DNA from: Actibacterium pelagium
GTDB lineage: Bacteria; Pseudomonadota; Alphaproteobacteria; Rhodobacterales; Rhodobacteraceae
DNA: 64,000 bases
Reading direction: 5' to 3'
Assembly: GCF_002285415.1 (NCBI RefSeq)
Contig: NZ_NSBU01000007.1
Location: forward strand, 746,501-810,500
Under the pieces are notes generated by a model, which saw only the letters and a program-made list of their open reading frames with translations, had not been told where the DNA came from and did not search any database. Positions 43,600 through 54,132 of this stretch are shown in pieces. How positions within the stretch are numbered: the stretch's first letter is position 1; the number at the start of each line of letters is the position of its first letter. A program made the translations under genes and the position numbers.

Positions 43600-44538
43600 A
43601 TGATTGTTTGTTGTGGTGAAGCACTTATCGACATGATCCCCGCTAAATGCGGAGAACTTCAAGAGGATGGATTTATCCCTCGTGCTGGTGGGTCTGTTTT
43701 CAATACAGCGATTGCGTTAGGGCGTCTTGGATCGGGCCCTAAGTTCTTGTCTTGTTTGTCGAGGGACATGTTCGGCGATCTGCTTGAGCAAACTTTGGTG
43801 AACAGCCGAGTTGGTAATGATTTGTGCCTGCGCGCTGACCGTCCCAGCACAATGGCTTATGTCAAGCTGACCAACGGCAACGCCACCTATGTGTTCTACG
43901 ACGAGAATTCGGCGGGCCGGATGATCAAACCCACTGACATTCCAGCCATCCCAGATGAAGTTTCGACCCTCTTTTTTGGTGGGATTTCCCTTGCGGTAGA
44001 GCCTTGCGCGGACACCTATGCTGACCTGGCAATCCGTGAAGGAACCGAGCGCGTAGTGATGGTGGACCCCAACATTCGCCCCGGATTTATCGCGGATGAA
44101 ACGCGCTTTCGTGAACGGCTTAGACAGATGTTTCAAATCACCGACATCGTGAAAGTGTCGGACGAAGATTTGGAGTGGCTGGTTCCGGGAGATATGACTG
44201 ACCAAGAGCGCGCTGAAAAGATCATTCAGCAGGGGCCCCAGTTGGTGTTGGTCACCGCAGGTGGGGACGGAGTGACTTGCTTCGCAGCGGATGGGCGGTC
44301 AATCAAAAAAGAGATTACCCCAGTTGAAGTTGTAGACACGGTTGGGGCGGGCGATACGTTCAACGCTGGTTTCCTGCACAGCCTTCACGCTAATGGACTC
44401 CTTGTTAAGGGCCGCATTGGCCAGTTGACGGATGACCAGATTTTGAAAGCTCTTGGATTGGGCACACAGGCCGCAGGCGTTGTCGTCGCCCGGTCCGGCG
44501 CAAACCCGCCTTGGGCGGATGAGCTAGATGTCCTTTGA
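43600..44538 (+). CDS. PfkB-family carbohydrate kinase (fructokinase-like)
   Basis: A 312-residue ribokinase/PfkB kinase. The N-terminal substrate region (ARAGGSVFNTAIALGRLG, with GG near 30) and the C-terminal ATP/anion-hole signature DTVGAGDTFNAGF (about 246-258, catalytic Asp D252) are clear. The pattern resembles bacterial fructokinases. CGGAGG precedes the ATG. The phosphoglucomutase gene follows after about 200 bases on the same strand, so a role in sugar entry to central metabolism is likely. Confidence 0.88.
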   Translation: MIVCCGEALIDMIPAKCGELQEDGFIPRAGGSVFNTAIALGRLGSGPKFLSCLSRDMFGDLLEQTLVNSRVGNDLCLRADRPSTMAYVKLTNGNATYVFYDENSAGRMIKPTDIPAIPDEVSTLFFGGISLAVEPCADTYADLAIREGTERVVMVDPNIRPGFIADETRFRERLRQMFQITDIVKVSDEDLEWLVPGDMTDQERAEKIIQQGPQLVLVTAGGDGVTCFAADGRSIKKEITPVEVVDTVGAGDTFNAGFLHSLHANGLLVKGRIGQLTDDQILKALGLGTQAAGVVVARSGANPPWADELDVL

Positions 44539-44722
44539 AAGGTTTCCAAATCGTAGGGTAAGCCGAAGCTCTCGTGGAATGCCCTAAATTGGGCTAATCG
44601 GGGCCCACATCTACGATTTTACCTGACAAATCTGTAAGTACCTGTTGAAATTTATTTTAATGGGAATGCCTTTGGGCATTTGAAAGATTTGTTGCGCGAA
44701 ACTGGGTTTCCAGGACGCATGA

Positions 44723-46369
<1,647 letters not shown>

Positions 46370-46515
46370 TCAAAGACAACGACCTTCGAATTCCGCGGAT
46401 TTCGACGGGATAGTTTAACGTTAAGCAATGCGCTGAACGCATAACGGACTGCTCATATCGCGATTTCACTCGCCTGACTTTATATGTATAGTCCTGCGCC
46501 ATAGAGGAGGCCCCA

Positions 46516-47466
46516 ATGCGTGACCTGAAGTTGCCGGAAGAACGTCATCCGGAAAAGGCGCATCGTTCAGACAATGCGCAACCCAAGAAGCCCGACTGGA
46601 TTCGTGTGAAAGCACCGGTATCCGAAGGGTATAAGGCCACGCATAAGATTATGCGCGAGCATGGGCTTGTGACCGTCTGCGAAGAAGCAGGCTGCCCGAA
46701 CGTCGGCGAATGCTGGAGCCAGGGACACGCGACCATGATGATCATGGGCGAGATCTGTACCCGCGGCTGTACCTTCTGCAACGTCGCCACCGGCCGTCCT
46801 GACGCGCTGGACGTGTTTGAACCGGGCCGTGTTGCCGATGCCGTCAAAAAGCTGGGGCTGAACCACGTTGTTATCACCTCGGTTGACCGTGACGATGTCG
46901 AAGACGGCGGGGCAGAGCACTTTGCCCAGACCATCCGCGCCGTGCGCCGTCAGGCACCCGATACAACGATTGAAATTTTGACCCCGGACTTCCTGAAGTG
47001 TACTGACGATGCGCTGGAAGTTGTGGTCAAAGCGAAGCCTGATGTGTTCAACCACAATCTGGAAACCGTCCCGGGCCTGTACCCCGAGGTGCGCCCCGGT
47101 GCGCGGTACTTCCACTCTCTGCGTCTTTTGCAGCGGGTGAAAGAGATCGATCCGTCGATGTTCACCAAATCTGGAATCATGGTTGGTTTGGGCGAGGACC
47201 GTCAGTCCGTCCATCAGGTCATGGATGACATGCGCGCGGCAGACATAGATTTCCTGACGATCGGTCAATACTTGCAGCCGACCCCCAAGCACCACGCGGT
47301 GGATCGCTTTGTGTCACCGGAAGAGTTCGCTAGCTATGAGAAAGCCGCTTACGGCAAGGGCTTCCTGATGGTTTCGGCAACGCCGCTGACGCGTAGCTCT
47401 TACCACGCTGGCGACGACTTCGCGCAGTTGCGTGCAGCTCGTTTGGAAAAGCTGGGGCAGGCTTAA
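46516..47466 (+). CDS. lipA: Lipoyl synthase
   Basis: A 316-residue radical-SAM enzyme that inserts two sulfurs into octanoyl-protein to form lipoate. Both iron-sulfur cluster motifs are intact: auxiliary cluster cysteines C55, C60 and C66, and the radical-SAM CTRGCTFC (C81, C85, C88). The C-terminal [10 protein letters not shown] motif is present. GAGGAG precedes ATG 46516. The stop interlocks with that of the convergent outer-membrane protein gene. Confidence 0.97.
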   Translation: MRDLKLPEERHPEKAHRSDNAQPKKPDWIRVKAPVSEGYKATHKIMREHGLVTVCEEAGCPNVGECWSQGHATMMIMGEICTRGCTFCNVATGRPDALDVFEPGRVADAVKKLGLNHVVITSVDRDDVEDGGAEHFAQTIRAVRRQAPDTTIEILTPDFLKCTDDALEVVVKAKPDVFNHNLETVPGLYPEVRPGARYFHSLRLLQRVKEIDPSMFTKSGIMVGLGEDRQSVHQVMDDMRAADIDFLTIGQYLQPTPKHHAVDRFVSPEEFASYEKAAYGKGFLMVSATPLTRSSYHAGDDFAQLRAARLEKLGQA

Positions 47467-48329
47467 AAAGCCCACCCGACAAACGTACTGAAGGCCGTAT
47501 CGGACACATCCTGATGCGAGATGCCGGCCTTCAGATAAAGGTTCTGTCCGAATGCAACATCCACAGCGGCCCCAATCGCTGTCTCCGAACCGCCTGAGGT
47601 TTCTTGCTGCACAAAACCTGTGGCCGTAACGCGGGCGTTTGGCTGATAGGTCAGGGCAAGTTCCGCCAAATCGGCTTTGGCGTCGTAGCTGTTCAAGAAA
47701 TAGCTGACCGAAATCCCAAACTGATCCAACTGATGATTGGCCTGTAGCTTTGCGTTCGCATCAGATCCAGTGTCGTGGTCGATATATTCCAGCCCGCCTG
47801 ATAACGTCCAATCCCCGGCATCAATTCCTACTCCGAAGCTCAGGACCTGTGTGTCGAGTACGTCAACAGAATGCGCGGACAGGGCATAGGCTGTTCTGCC
47901 AACACTGGACTGATACAGGATCCCCAACGGGACTTCTTCCAACTCGGCAGAGGCGAGGGTTGCATAACTGCGAGTCTGCCCCAACTGATTGATCCCAACA
48001 AAGGGCAGGGCGCTATCCGCCACAGAGACGGCGAATAGGTCATAAGCAGGCCGTGGCACCCCCAGAGATACGCGGCCATCCAAGACATCTGCGAACAAAG
48101 CGGCATAGGTTTCGTGCGGGTGGTCGTCTTTGGTCCAAACCCCGTATGATCCGACTTGCGCGCCGAAGCCGCCAAAGTCGAGCGTATAGATGGCGTCTGT
48201 GTATAACGTGGCTTCAGTCGTACCGTTTCCGCCAACAGTCCCGATACCGATCGTGCCCTCTAACCCATTGGACGAACTAACTGATGGAAACGCCGCGATC
48301 AGGGCGCTTAGAAATATAAAATGCTGCAT
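47463..48329 (-). CDS. Putative outer-membrane beta-barrel (porin-like) protein
   Basis: A 288-residue protein with a short signal peptide (about 1-19) followed by alternating strands rich in Gly, Ala and aromatic residues, ending in Phe as outer-membrane barrels do. Repeated patterns such as [20 protein letters not shown] and the closing FSTFVGWAF resemble strands of alphaproteobacterial porins, though at 288 residues it is at the short end. I do not recognise a named family. It is the last gene after the cytochrome pair on the same strand, 53 bases downstream, so may share their transcript. Confidence 0.65.
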   Translation of the reverse strand: MQHFIFLSALIAAFPSVSSSNGLEGTIGIGTVGGNGTTEATLYTDAIYTLDFGGFGAQVGSYGVWTKDDHPHETYAALFADVLDGRVSLGVPRPAYDLFAVSVADSALPFVGINQLGQTRSYATLASAELEEVPLGILYQSSVGRTAYALSAHSVDVLDTQVLSFGVGIDAGDWTLSGGLEYIDHDTGSDANAKLQANHQLDQFGISVSYFLNSYDAKADLAELALTYQPNARVTATGFVQQETSGGSETAIGAAVDVAFGQNLYLKAGISHQDVSDTAFSTFVGWAF

Positions 48330-48382
48330 GAAATCACCTGTATTTGCATAAGAATATGCAGGCTTCTGCAGTGCAGAAAAGT

Positions 48383-49270
48383 CTATTCGTCTGGGATCGC
48401 TTTCAGGTAGGCTGCAACACTTTTTCGATCAGATTCAGTCAGTCTCGACATGTTTTCTACGACTGCTGCCATGTGCCCGCCAACACTGTCGAAGTCCGGT
48501 GTAAATCCGGTTTCCAGATAGTATGCGATGTCCTCTGCGGTCCAGTTCAGCTTGCCGGGTGAAATTGCAGGGACCCGCCCTTTGCCGCCAGGAACGGGAG
48601 CGCCCTCCAACCACGACGAAGTCTCTAACCCACCCAAGGCATTTCTTGGCGTGTGGCATTCCCCGCAATGGGCAAGGGCCTCGACCAGATAGCGGCCTCT
48701 TTCAAGTTCAGGGGTCGGTGCAGTGTCTAGAACCCACTCGTCCGATACGAACAGGAACTTCCAGCCGCCAAGGTTCCGGCGAATGTTGAAAGGAAAGCCC
48801 ACATCATGCGCTTTGCTTTCCGTTTGGTCGGCGGGCAGGGTGTCGAAAAAGGCTTTCAGGTCGACAAGGTCCTGTGCCTGCATCTTGTTGTAAGCCGAAT
48901 AGGGGAAGGCAGGGTAATAGTGCTGTCCCGTGGGCGAGACACCTTTTTGCACAGCATTTGCAAATTCCTCGACCGTCCAACCGCCGATCCCATGGTCGGG
49001 ATCGGGCGAAATGTTGGGGGCGTAGAACGTCCCAAAGTCAGAGGCAAAGGCTTGGCCGCCTGACAGCGATGGCGCATCTGTCGCATCGCTGCCCGGCTCT
49101 GTATGGCAAGAGGCGCATCCGGCTGCCCAGAAGACCATCTTGCCGTTCTCGGGGTTGGCAGTTAGCCCGGCGTAGGTTTGGGGGTCGACCTTGACCGGGC
49201 TGGTGATCCAAAAGAACACGCCGATCCCGACGATTCCGACCGCAACAAAACCTCTTAACGCCAAAAGCAC
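48383..49270 (-). CDS. Di-haem cytochrome c, membrane-anchored (CycG-like)
   Basis: A 295-residue protein with an N-terminal membrane anchor (about 5-24) and two CxxCH haem sites: C52-C55-H56 and C202-C205-H206. The layout resembles cytochrome subunits of alcohol dehydrogenases and the di-haem CycG protein that follows cytochrome c554 in Rhodobacter sphaeroides. It starts with GTG (AGGGG upstream) 20 bases after the cytochrome c'-type gene, so the pair likely passes electrons in the periplasm. The physiological partner is unknown. Confidence 0.85.
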   Translation of the reverse strand: MLLALRGFVAVGIVGIGVFFWITSPVKVDPQTYAGLTANPENGKMVFWAAGCASCHTEPGSDATDAPSLSGGQAFASDFGTFYAPNISPDPDHGIGGWTVEEFANAVQKGVSPTGQHYYPAFPYSAYNKMQAQDLVDLKAFFDTLPADQTESKAHDVGFPFNIRRNLGGWKFLFVSDEWVLDTAPTPELERGRYLVEALAHCGECHTPRNALGGLETSSWLEGAPVPGGKGRVPAISPGKLNWTAEDIAYYLETGFTPDFDSVGGHMAAVVENMSRLTESDRKSVAAYLKAIPDE

Positions 49271-49290
49271 TGCCTACCCCTATATTGCTT

Positions 49291-49767
49291 TTACTGCTCC
49301 TGACGATACGCTTTGTGGCAGGCACCACACGCACCACCAAGCGCACCCATTCCGCTTTGAAGCGATGCCAGGTCGGCACCTGCAAGACCCTGCATGGCAG
49401 CGGCTGCGTCTTTCAGGGCGCCGGATTTGGCGCCTACATCGGGAAAGTTGCTCCAGATTTCTGGCAGCGCCCGAGTGCCTTCGGTCGACGCGCTGTCAGA
49501 GCCTTGCGGCCACAGCGAATTCACATTCACACTAGTCAGAGCAACAAGGTTATCGGCGGCCACCTGTGCGGCTTCTGCGTCATATGCGATCTTTTCACGC
49601 GCCATTCCACCCAGAACCCCAAGGTTCACAGCGTAAAGGTTCATCATACCTTTGCGGGCCTTGATCTGAGAGTCGTACGGCGATTTTGCCCCATGGCTTT
49701 CAGCGAAAACAGTGGTGGTTGCAAGCAGGGCGCCCGCGGCGATTACGGCTACTTTACGGAATTTCAT
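49291..49767 (-). CDS. Cytochrome c'/c554-type class II cytochrome
   Basis: A 158-residue periplasmic cytochrome with a signal peptide (about 1-22, ending VFA) and a single haem site near the C terminus (CGACH, C147, C150, H151), the class II layout. A methionine pair at residues 41-42 could supply the sixth ligand, which would favour the low-spin c554 form over true c'. GGGAGAG precedes the ATG. It heads the cytochrome unit, divergent from a LysR regulator. Confidence 0.88.
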   Translation of the reverse strand: MKFRKVAVIAAGALLATTTVFAESHGAKSPYDSQIKARKGMMNLYAVNLGVLGGMAREKIAYDAEAAQVAADNLVALTSVNVNSLWPQGSDSASTEGTRALPEIWSNFPDVGAKSGALKDAAAAMQGLAGADLASLQSGMGALGGACGACHKAYRQEQ

Positions 49768-49800
49768 AAATCTCTCCCGAGTTAACTATCTACAAATTTT

Positions 49801-49856
49801 ATTATGTGCAGTAATTCGTGTATATTTATAAAAAATGCACCGTGGGTCACGAATTA
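49801..49856. promoter_or_regulatory. LysR-type box and inverted repeat in the cytochrome-lysR divergent region
   Basis: ATTA-N7-TAAT (49801-49815) fits the T-N11-A LysR consensus. A perfect 9-bp inverted repeat (TAATTCGTG 49812-49820 / CACGAATTA 49848-49856) runs into the lysR start codon and could serve autoregulation. Confidence 0.5.
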
Positions 49857-50716
49857 TGCACAGCCTGAATTGGGATGACTTTCGCTACGTCCTGACTGTT
49901 GTCGAAACCGGTACGGTTAGCGGCGCGGCGAAAAAGCTTGGCGTTAATCATGCAACGGTCGTCCGGCGCATCAATGCTTTCGAGGAAAATCAGGGATTTC
50001 GCATCTTCGAGAAAACCCCGACAGGATACCGTGTCATCCCTGAAAACATGCGCATCATTGATGCCATGCGAGAGGTCGGAGCAGCGGTTTCGGCGACAGA
50101 GGGCATATTGGCAGGTCATGAAGGCGGCGTGTCCGGCAAGCTGCGCGTAACCGCCACGGACACGGTTTGCACCTATCTTCTGCCGCCCGTTCTGAAGCGG
50201 ATCGCAGAAGCAGAGCCCCGCCTTCAGGTGGATCTTATGAGCAGTAATCAGACCGAAGATCTGGGTCGGATGCGCGCAGATATTGCGGTTCGAACGATGG
50301 GGAAGGTGACTTCCAAAATCACCGGAGAAATTGTCGGCAGAATTGGGCTGGCGGTCTATGGACGAAAAGGCGCGGATGAACGGTTGATTTCGGTTTCCGG
50401 ATCGGTCGCGCAATCCCGGATCGGGCAGCACATACTTCAAATGGCCGAAAGATCTACGCCGCCGGCGGTTGCGGACAGCTTTCTTGTTGCCGCGCAACTG
50501 GCGTCCCATGGCATCGGGCGGGCGGTTTTGCCCAATTTCGTCGGAGATCGGTTTCCGGAACTGGAGCGTATTAAGCCAGTTGATGGCTTTACCTCGGTTC
50601 CGCTTTGGGCGACGTGCCACACGGAAATGGCAGGGGTGACCAGGATCGCGACCTTGCTTCGGTTGCTGTCAAAAGAGTTAAAGCGAGAGATCGCGACTTA
50701 TCCATCTGCGGATTAA
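49856..50716 (+). CDS. LysR-family transcriptional regulator
   Basis: A 286-residue LysR protein: N-terminal HTH (about 1-62; [21 protein letters not shown] is the recognition region) and a periplasmic-binding-fold effector domain (about 90-280). It is divergent from the cytochrome genes and may control them. ATG 49856 gives the standard NWDDFRY start of this subgroup; ATG 49835 would add 7 residues. The stop interlocks with that of hpt. Confidence 0.88.
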   Translation: MHSLNWDDFRYVLTVVETGTVSGAAKKLGVNHATVVRRINAFEENQGFRIFEKTPTGYRVIPENMRIIDAMREVGAAVSATEGILAGHEGGVSGKLRVTATDTVCTYLLPPVLKRIAEAEPRLQVDLMSSNQTEDLGRMRADIAVRTMGKVTSKITGEIVGRIGLAVYGRKGADERLISVSGSVAQSRIGQHILQMAERSTPPAVADSFLVAAQLASHGIGRAVLPNFVGDRFPELERIKPVDGFTSVPLWATCHTEMAGVTRIATLLRLLSKELKREIATYPSAD

Positions 50717-51258
50717 TCGGGGTCTGTAAACCTGACTGTGCCGATATACGACAAGTTGCGGTTTCGTTGCGCATAGTCGATGCCATAGCCGACAACGAAC
50801 TTGTCGGGAATTTCAAACCCGGTCCAATCAGCGCCAAAGGGCACTTCCCGACGGGTTGGTTTGTCCAGCAGCGCACAAACCTTCAGTCGCGCGGGATTGC
50901 GGCTTTTCAAAAGGCCAACTACATGGGTCATGGTGTATCCGGTGTCGACGATGTCTTCGACAACCAACACGTCGCGGCCCTCGATCTTGCCGCGCAGATC
51001 CTTCAGGATTCGCACTTCGCGCGTGGATTCCATGGCATCGCCATAGGACGAGGCTTCGATGAAATCGACCTCGATTGGCAGATCAAATTCACGCACCAAA
51101 TCAGCAATGAAAATGAATGATCCGCGCAACAGACCGACCACGACAAGCTTGTCGGTGTCTTTGAAATGTTCACAAATTTCCCTGGCCAATTCTTCGACTC
51201 GGGCGGAAATGGCCTTGGCAGAGATAAGCTCGTCGATGACATAGGTCGGAAGTGTCAT
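50713..51258 (-). CDS. hpt: Hypoxanthine phosphoribosyltransferase
   Basis: A 181-residue purine salvage enzyme that converts hypoxanthine/guanine and PRPP to IMP/GMP. The PRPP-binding motif [13 protein letters not shown] is at about 97-109, the flexible-loop region [10 protein letters not shown] lies before it, and the base-binding [12 protein letters not shown] near the C terminus. The start at ATG 51258 follows AAGGGG; the longer frame to 51279 lacks one. Confidence 0.94.
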   Translation of the reverse strand: MTLPTYVIDELISAKAISARVEELAREICEHFKDTDKLVVVGLLRGSFIFIADLVREFDLPIEVDFIEASSYGDAMESTREVRILKDLRGKIEGRDVLVVEDIVDTGYTMTHVVGLLKSRNPARLKVCALLDKPTRREVPFGADWTGFEIPDKFVVGYGIDYAQRNRNLSYIGTVRFTDPD

Positions 51259-51326
51259 GGTGACCCCTTGATTTTCCAAGCCCTATAGTCGAAACCCCCG
51301 GGCAGTTTCAACGACCACTCTGCCTG

Positions 51327-51773
51327 ATGCCGATACATTCCGAAACCCGCCATATGCCCTATACCGCTCAGCAGATGTACGATCTGGTGGCGGATGTGGC
51401 TTCTTATCCGAAATTCCTGCCTTGGACGGCGGCCGCGCGCATTCGTTCGACCACGCCGAAGGGGCATGGAATAGAGATGCTCGCGGATCTTGTGATCAGC
51501 TTCAAAGTCTTCCGGGAACGTTTTGGCAGCCGCGTGATGCTATATCCCGACGTTAAGCGGATCGACACAGAATATCTGGACGGTCCCTTCAAATACCTCA
51601 AGTCGAACTGGTCGTTCGAAGATGCCGAGGGCGGCGGGTGCAACGTTTCCTTCTTTGTGGATTTTGAGTTCAAAAGCAGGATCTTGCAGGGCGTAATCGG
51701 CGTTGTGTTTAACGAGGCCATGCAGCGCGTTGTGCGGGCTTTTGAAGACCGGGCAAAAGAACTTTACGACTGA
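51327..51773 (+). CDS. RatA/COQ10-like START-domain protein
   Basis: A 148-residue protein of the polyketide-cyclase/START fold (COQ10/RatA). The N-terminal YTAQQMYDLVADVASYPKFL and C-terminal FKSRILQGVIGVVFNEAM stretches are the family's usual blocks. Mitochondrial COQ10 binds ubiquinone and aids respiration; the E. coli homologue RatA was described as a toxin that blocks ribosome subunit joining, yet no RatB-like partner is here, so a ubiquinone-binding role is preferred. A terminator follows immediately. Confidence 0.85.
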   Translation: MPIHSETRHMPYTAQQMYDLVADVASYPKFLPWTAAARIRSTTPKGHGIEMLADLVISFKVFRERFGSRVMLYPDVKRIDTEYLDGPFKYLKSNWSFEDAEGGGCNVSFFVDFEFKSRILQGVIGVVFNEAMQRVVRAFEDRAKELYD

Positions 51774-51780
51774 AAAAGAA

Positions 51781-51812
51781 AAACGCGCCCATGAAAGGGC
51801 GCGTTTCTTTTT
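51781..51812. terminator. Bidirectional rho-independent terminator
   Basis: A 10-bp perfect stem (AAACGCGCCC / GGGCGCGTTT, loop ATGAAA) flanked by T-rich tracts on both strands, between the convergent RatA-like and ammonium transporter genes. Confidence 0.9.
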
Positions 51813-51830
51813 ATGTATGTCCGGATTGAC

Positions 51831-53009
51831 TTAGGACGACATGTCGTAGGCGCGTTCGCCGTGGACCGTCAGGTCCAAACCGTTGGTTTCAGTCTCGGCA
51901 TCCACACGCAGCGGCGTGATCAGCGCGACGACTTTTACCAGTACGACGGTGACGACGAAGGTGAAGAAACCGACGATCGCAAGGCTGCCAAGTTGCGCGG
52001 CAAAGCTGCCCGCGCCGAAGACCGCGATCATGATGGTGCCGAAGATACCGCCAACGCCGTGGACGGCAAAGACGTCCAGAGTATCGTCAATCTTCAGAAC
52101 CTTACGCACAAGGGTCACGGCTTCCTGACACAGGATACCCGCGACTGCCCCGATGATCAGTGCTTCGATCGGGCCAACAAAACCCGATGCCGGGGTGATC
52201 GACGCCAGACCAGCAATGGTGCCGGTTACCAGACCAACAAGGCTGGCTTTGCCGTACTTGATCTTCTCCCAAAGGATCCAGGTCAGCGAAGCTGTCGCGG
52301 CCGAGATATGGGTAACGGTCAGAGCCATCGCAGCACCGCCGTCAGCAGCCAGCTGAGAGCCACCGTTGAAGCCGAACCAACCGACCCACAGCATTGCAGC
52401 ACCGACCATCACCAGACCGGGGTTATGCGGCGGAGTGGTTTGGTTCTTACGCGGGCCTAGGAAGAAGGCGATGATCAGCGCGGCCAGACCTGCGGTTTCG
52501 TGAACAACGATACCACCTGCAAAGTCTTTAACGCCGGTTTCACCGAAGATACCGCCGTCCGACAGCATGCCGCCGCCCCAGATCCAGTGTGTGACCGGCG
52601 CATAGCACAGCAGCATCCACAGTGCAGAGAAGACCAGAACAAAGCCAAAGCCAACGCGTTCAACATAGGCACCGACGATCAGGGCAGGGGTGATGATGGC
52701 GAAGGTCATCTGGAAGGCAAAGAACAGAACCTCAGGCAGGGTGCCCGACAAGCTGTCTGCGGTTACTCCCATCAGGAACATTTTGCCAAGGCCGCCCCAA
52801 TAGGCGTTGCCCTCGCCAAATGCGATGGAATAGCCGAAAGCCAGCCAGAGAATGCTCATCACACAGGCGATGGCATAGCAGTGCATGAAAACGCTAAGTA
52901 CGTTGCGTGCGCGTACCAGGCCGCCGTAAAACAGCGCCAGCCCGGGCAAAGTCATAAACAGAACCAGCGCCGTGGCGACGATGATCCATGCGGTATCCGC
53001 TCCATTCAT
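51831..53009 (-). CDS. amtB: Ammonium transporter
   Basis: A 392-residue Amt/Rh-family channel with 11 predicted membrane helices. The two pore histidines are recognisable in VVHETAGLAAL (about 158) and FAVHGVGGIFG (about 310), and the FYGGLVRARN region near 27-36 is typical. Start at ATG 53009 (MNGADTAW); ATG 53042 would add 11 polar residues. A cleaved signal peptide is not evident. No glnK gene is adjacent, unlike the usual glnK-amtB pair. Ammonium uptake would be under nitrogen control by the NtrBC system encoded 4 kb away. Confidence 0.94.
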   Translation of the reverse strand: MNGADTAWIIVATALVLFMTLPGLALFYGGLVRARNVLSVFMHCYAIACVMSILWLAFGYSIAFGEGNAYWGGLGKMFLMGVTADSLSGTLPEVLFFAFQMTFAIITPALIVGAYVERVGFGFVLVFSALWMLLCYAPVTHWIWGGGMLSDGGIFGETGVKDFAGGIVVHETAGLAALIIAFFLGPRKNQTTPPHNPGLVMVGAAMLWVGWFGFNGGSQLAADGGAAMALTVTHISAATASLTWILWEKIKYGKASLVGLVTGTIAGLASITPASGFVGPIEALIIGAVAGILCQEAVTLVRKVLKIDDTLDVFAVHGVGGIFGTIMIAVFGAGSFAAQLGSLAIVGFFTFVVTVVLVKVVALITPLRVDAETETNGLDLTVHGERAYDMSS

Positions 53010-53173
53010 TGGATTAAGTCCCTTCCTTATTTTGGCCGACATGAAGCGGCTATTTTTTGATTAGAGAAGGGGCAAATTGAGCGAGGGGTGGATTAATTTA
53101 TGTGCAATGTGCGCTATGCCTATTATTTAGGCACTTAACGCGAGCCGTGATTAAAGGTTGATCAAGCGCGAGA

Positions 53174-53647
53174 TCAATCCTTCAGAGCCTCTAGAAGCAG
53201 AGTTAAAGCGTGTTCGACCGTTTTTTGACGCACTTTTGCGCGGCCAATCGCGCCAAACTCAACCGTTTCTGTGACGACATTTGCACCCGTCTGCGCCAGT
53301 CCAAAGCATACGCGACCCTCCGGCTTGAACTCGGATCCGCCGGGGCCAGCAATCCCCGTCACCGACACAGCAAGCTTCGCACCAGAGTTCTGAAGGGCTC
53401 CAGCAGCCATCTCTGAAGCGACCTGTTCCGACACCGCACCAAACTGCGTCAGGGTTTGTGCCTTGACGCCCAACATCTGTTCTTTGGCGTCGTTTGAATA
53501 GGTTATGAAGCCCCGGTCCACTACATCGGAAGACCCCGGGATATCCGTCAGTGCGGCAATGATCATCCCGCCGGTACAAGATTCTGCAGTTGCGATTGTA
53601 GCGCTCGCACCTCGTGCGGCCTGCAGAACCTGCTCGGCAAGGGTCAT
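53174..53647 (-). CDS. pncC: CinA-family protein, nicotinamide-nucleotide amidase
   Basis: A 157-residue stand-alone CinA C-terminal domain. The TAESCTGGMIIAALTD motif is at about 19-34 and VSVTGIAGPGG near 94-104. It deamidates NMN to nicotinic acid mononucleotide in the pyridine nucleotide cycle. Its start overlaps the pgpA stop by 4 bp. Confidence 0.92.
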   Translation of the reverse strand: MTLAEQVLQAARGASATIATAESCTGGMIIAALTDIPGSSDVVDRGFITYSNDAKEQMLGVKAQTLTQFGAVSEQVASEMAAGALQNSGAKLAVSVTGIAGPGGSEFKPEGRVCFGLAQTGANVVTETVEFGAIGRAKVRQKTVEHALTLLLEALKD

Positions 53648-54132
53648 ATCAGCACCGCATGATACAGAACGCCGAAAATCACAACGACTATGGCCGCCAT
53701 ATAGCCAGCCAACACATCATCCAGCATGACGCCAAGAGGTGTAGACTTACGATCAGCCCAGCTAACTGGCCATGGCTTGAAGATGTCGAACAGGCGGAAA
53801 GCCAGAAACGCCGTGATCCAGCCGGGCCAGAGGGCGGTGACGTCCATTCCTTGGTGCCATGCCCCGAATGAAACAGGCCAAAGCGCGATCCACTGTCCCG
53901 CGACCTCATCAATCACGATCTCTGATGGATCGTGGTCACCCTTGCCCTTGGTCTCGACCATGGTGGCCCACCAGCCAAGCACGAAGACGACAAGCGTCAT
54001 AATGGCCAGCAACGGAAACCCACCCAAAAGATGAATGATATACATCAAGGGCAGGGCTGCGGCAGAGCCCCAGGTTCCCGGTCCGGGGCGTAGAAGGCCA
54101 ACATAGAAAACAGTAGCGATAAAACGGGTCAT
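53644..54132 (-). CDS. pgpA: Phosphatidylglycerophosphatase A
   Basis: A 162-residue membrane enzyme that dephosphorylates phosphatidylglycerol phosphate. PgpA landmarks are present: GPGTWGSAAALP (about 17-28), the acidic DPSEIVIDEVAGQW motif (about 67-80) and a C-terminal DIFKPWPVSWAD plus GVMLDD region. Both gene ends overlap neighbours (ispDF and pncC), forming a three-gene unit. Confidence 0.94.
   Translation of the reverse strand: MTRFIATVFYVGLLRPGPGTWGSAAALPLMYIIHLLGGFPLLAIMTLVVFVLGWWATMVETKGKGDHDPSEIVIDEVAGQWIALWPVSFGAWHQGMDVTALWPGWITAFLAFRLFDIFKPWPVSWADRKSTPLGVMLDDVLAGYMAAIVVVIFGVLYHAVLI

Noticed and set aside
51327-51773. Toxin of a toxin-antitoxin pair (RatA)
   Set aside because: No RatB-like or other small antitoxin gene is next to it, and a terminator follows directly; a COQ10-like role is more likely.
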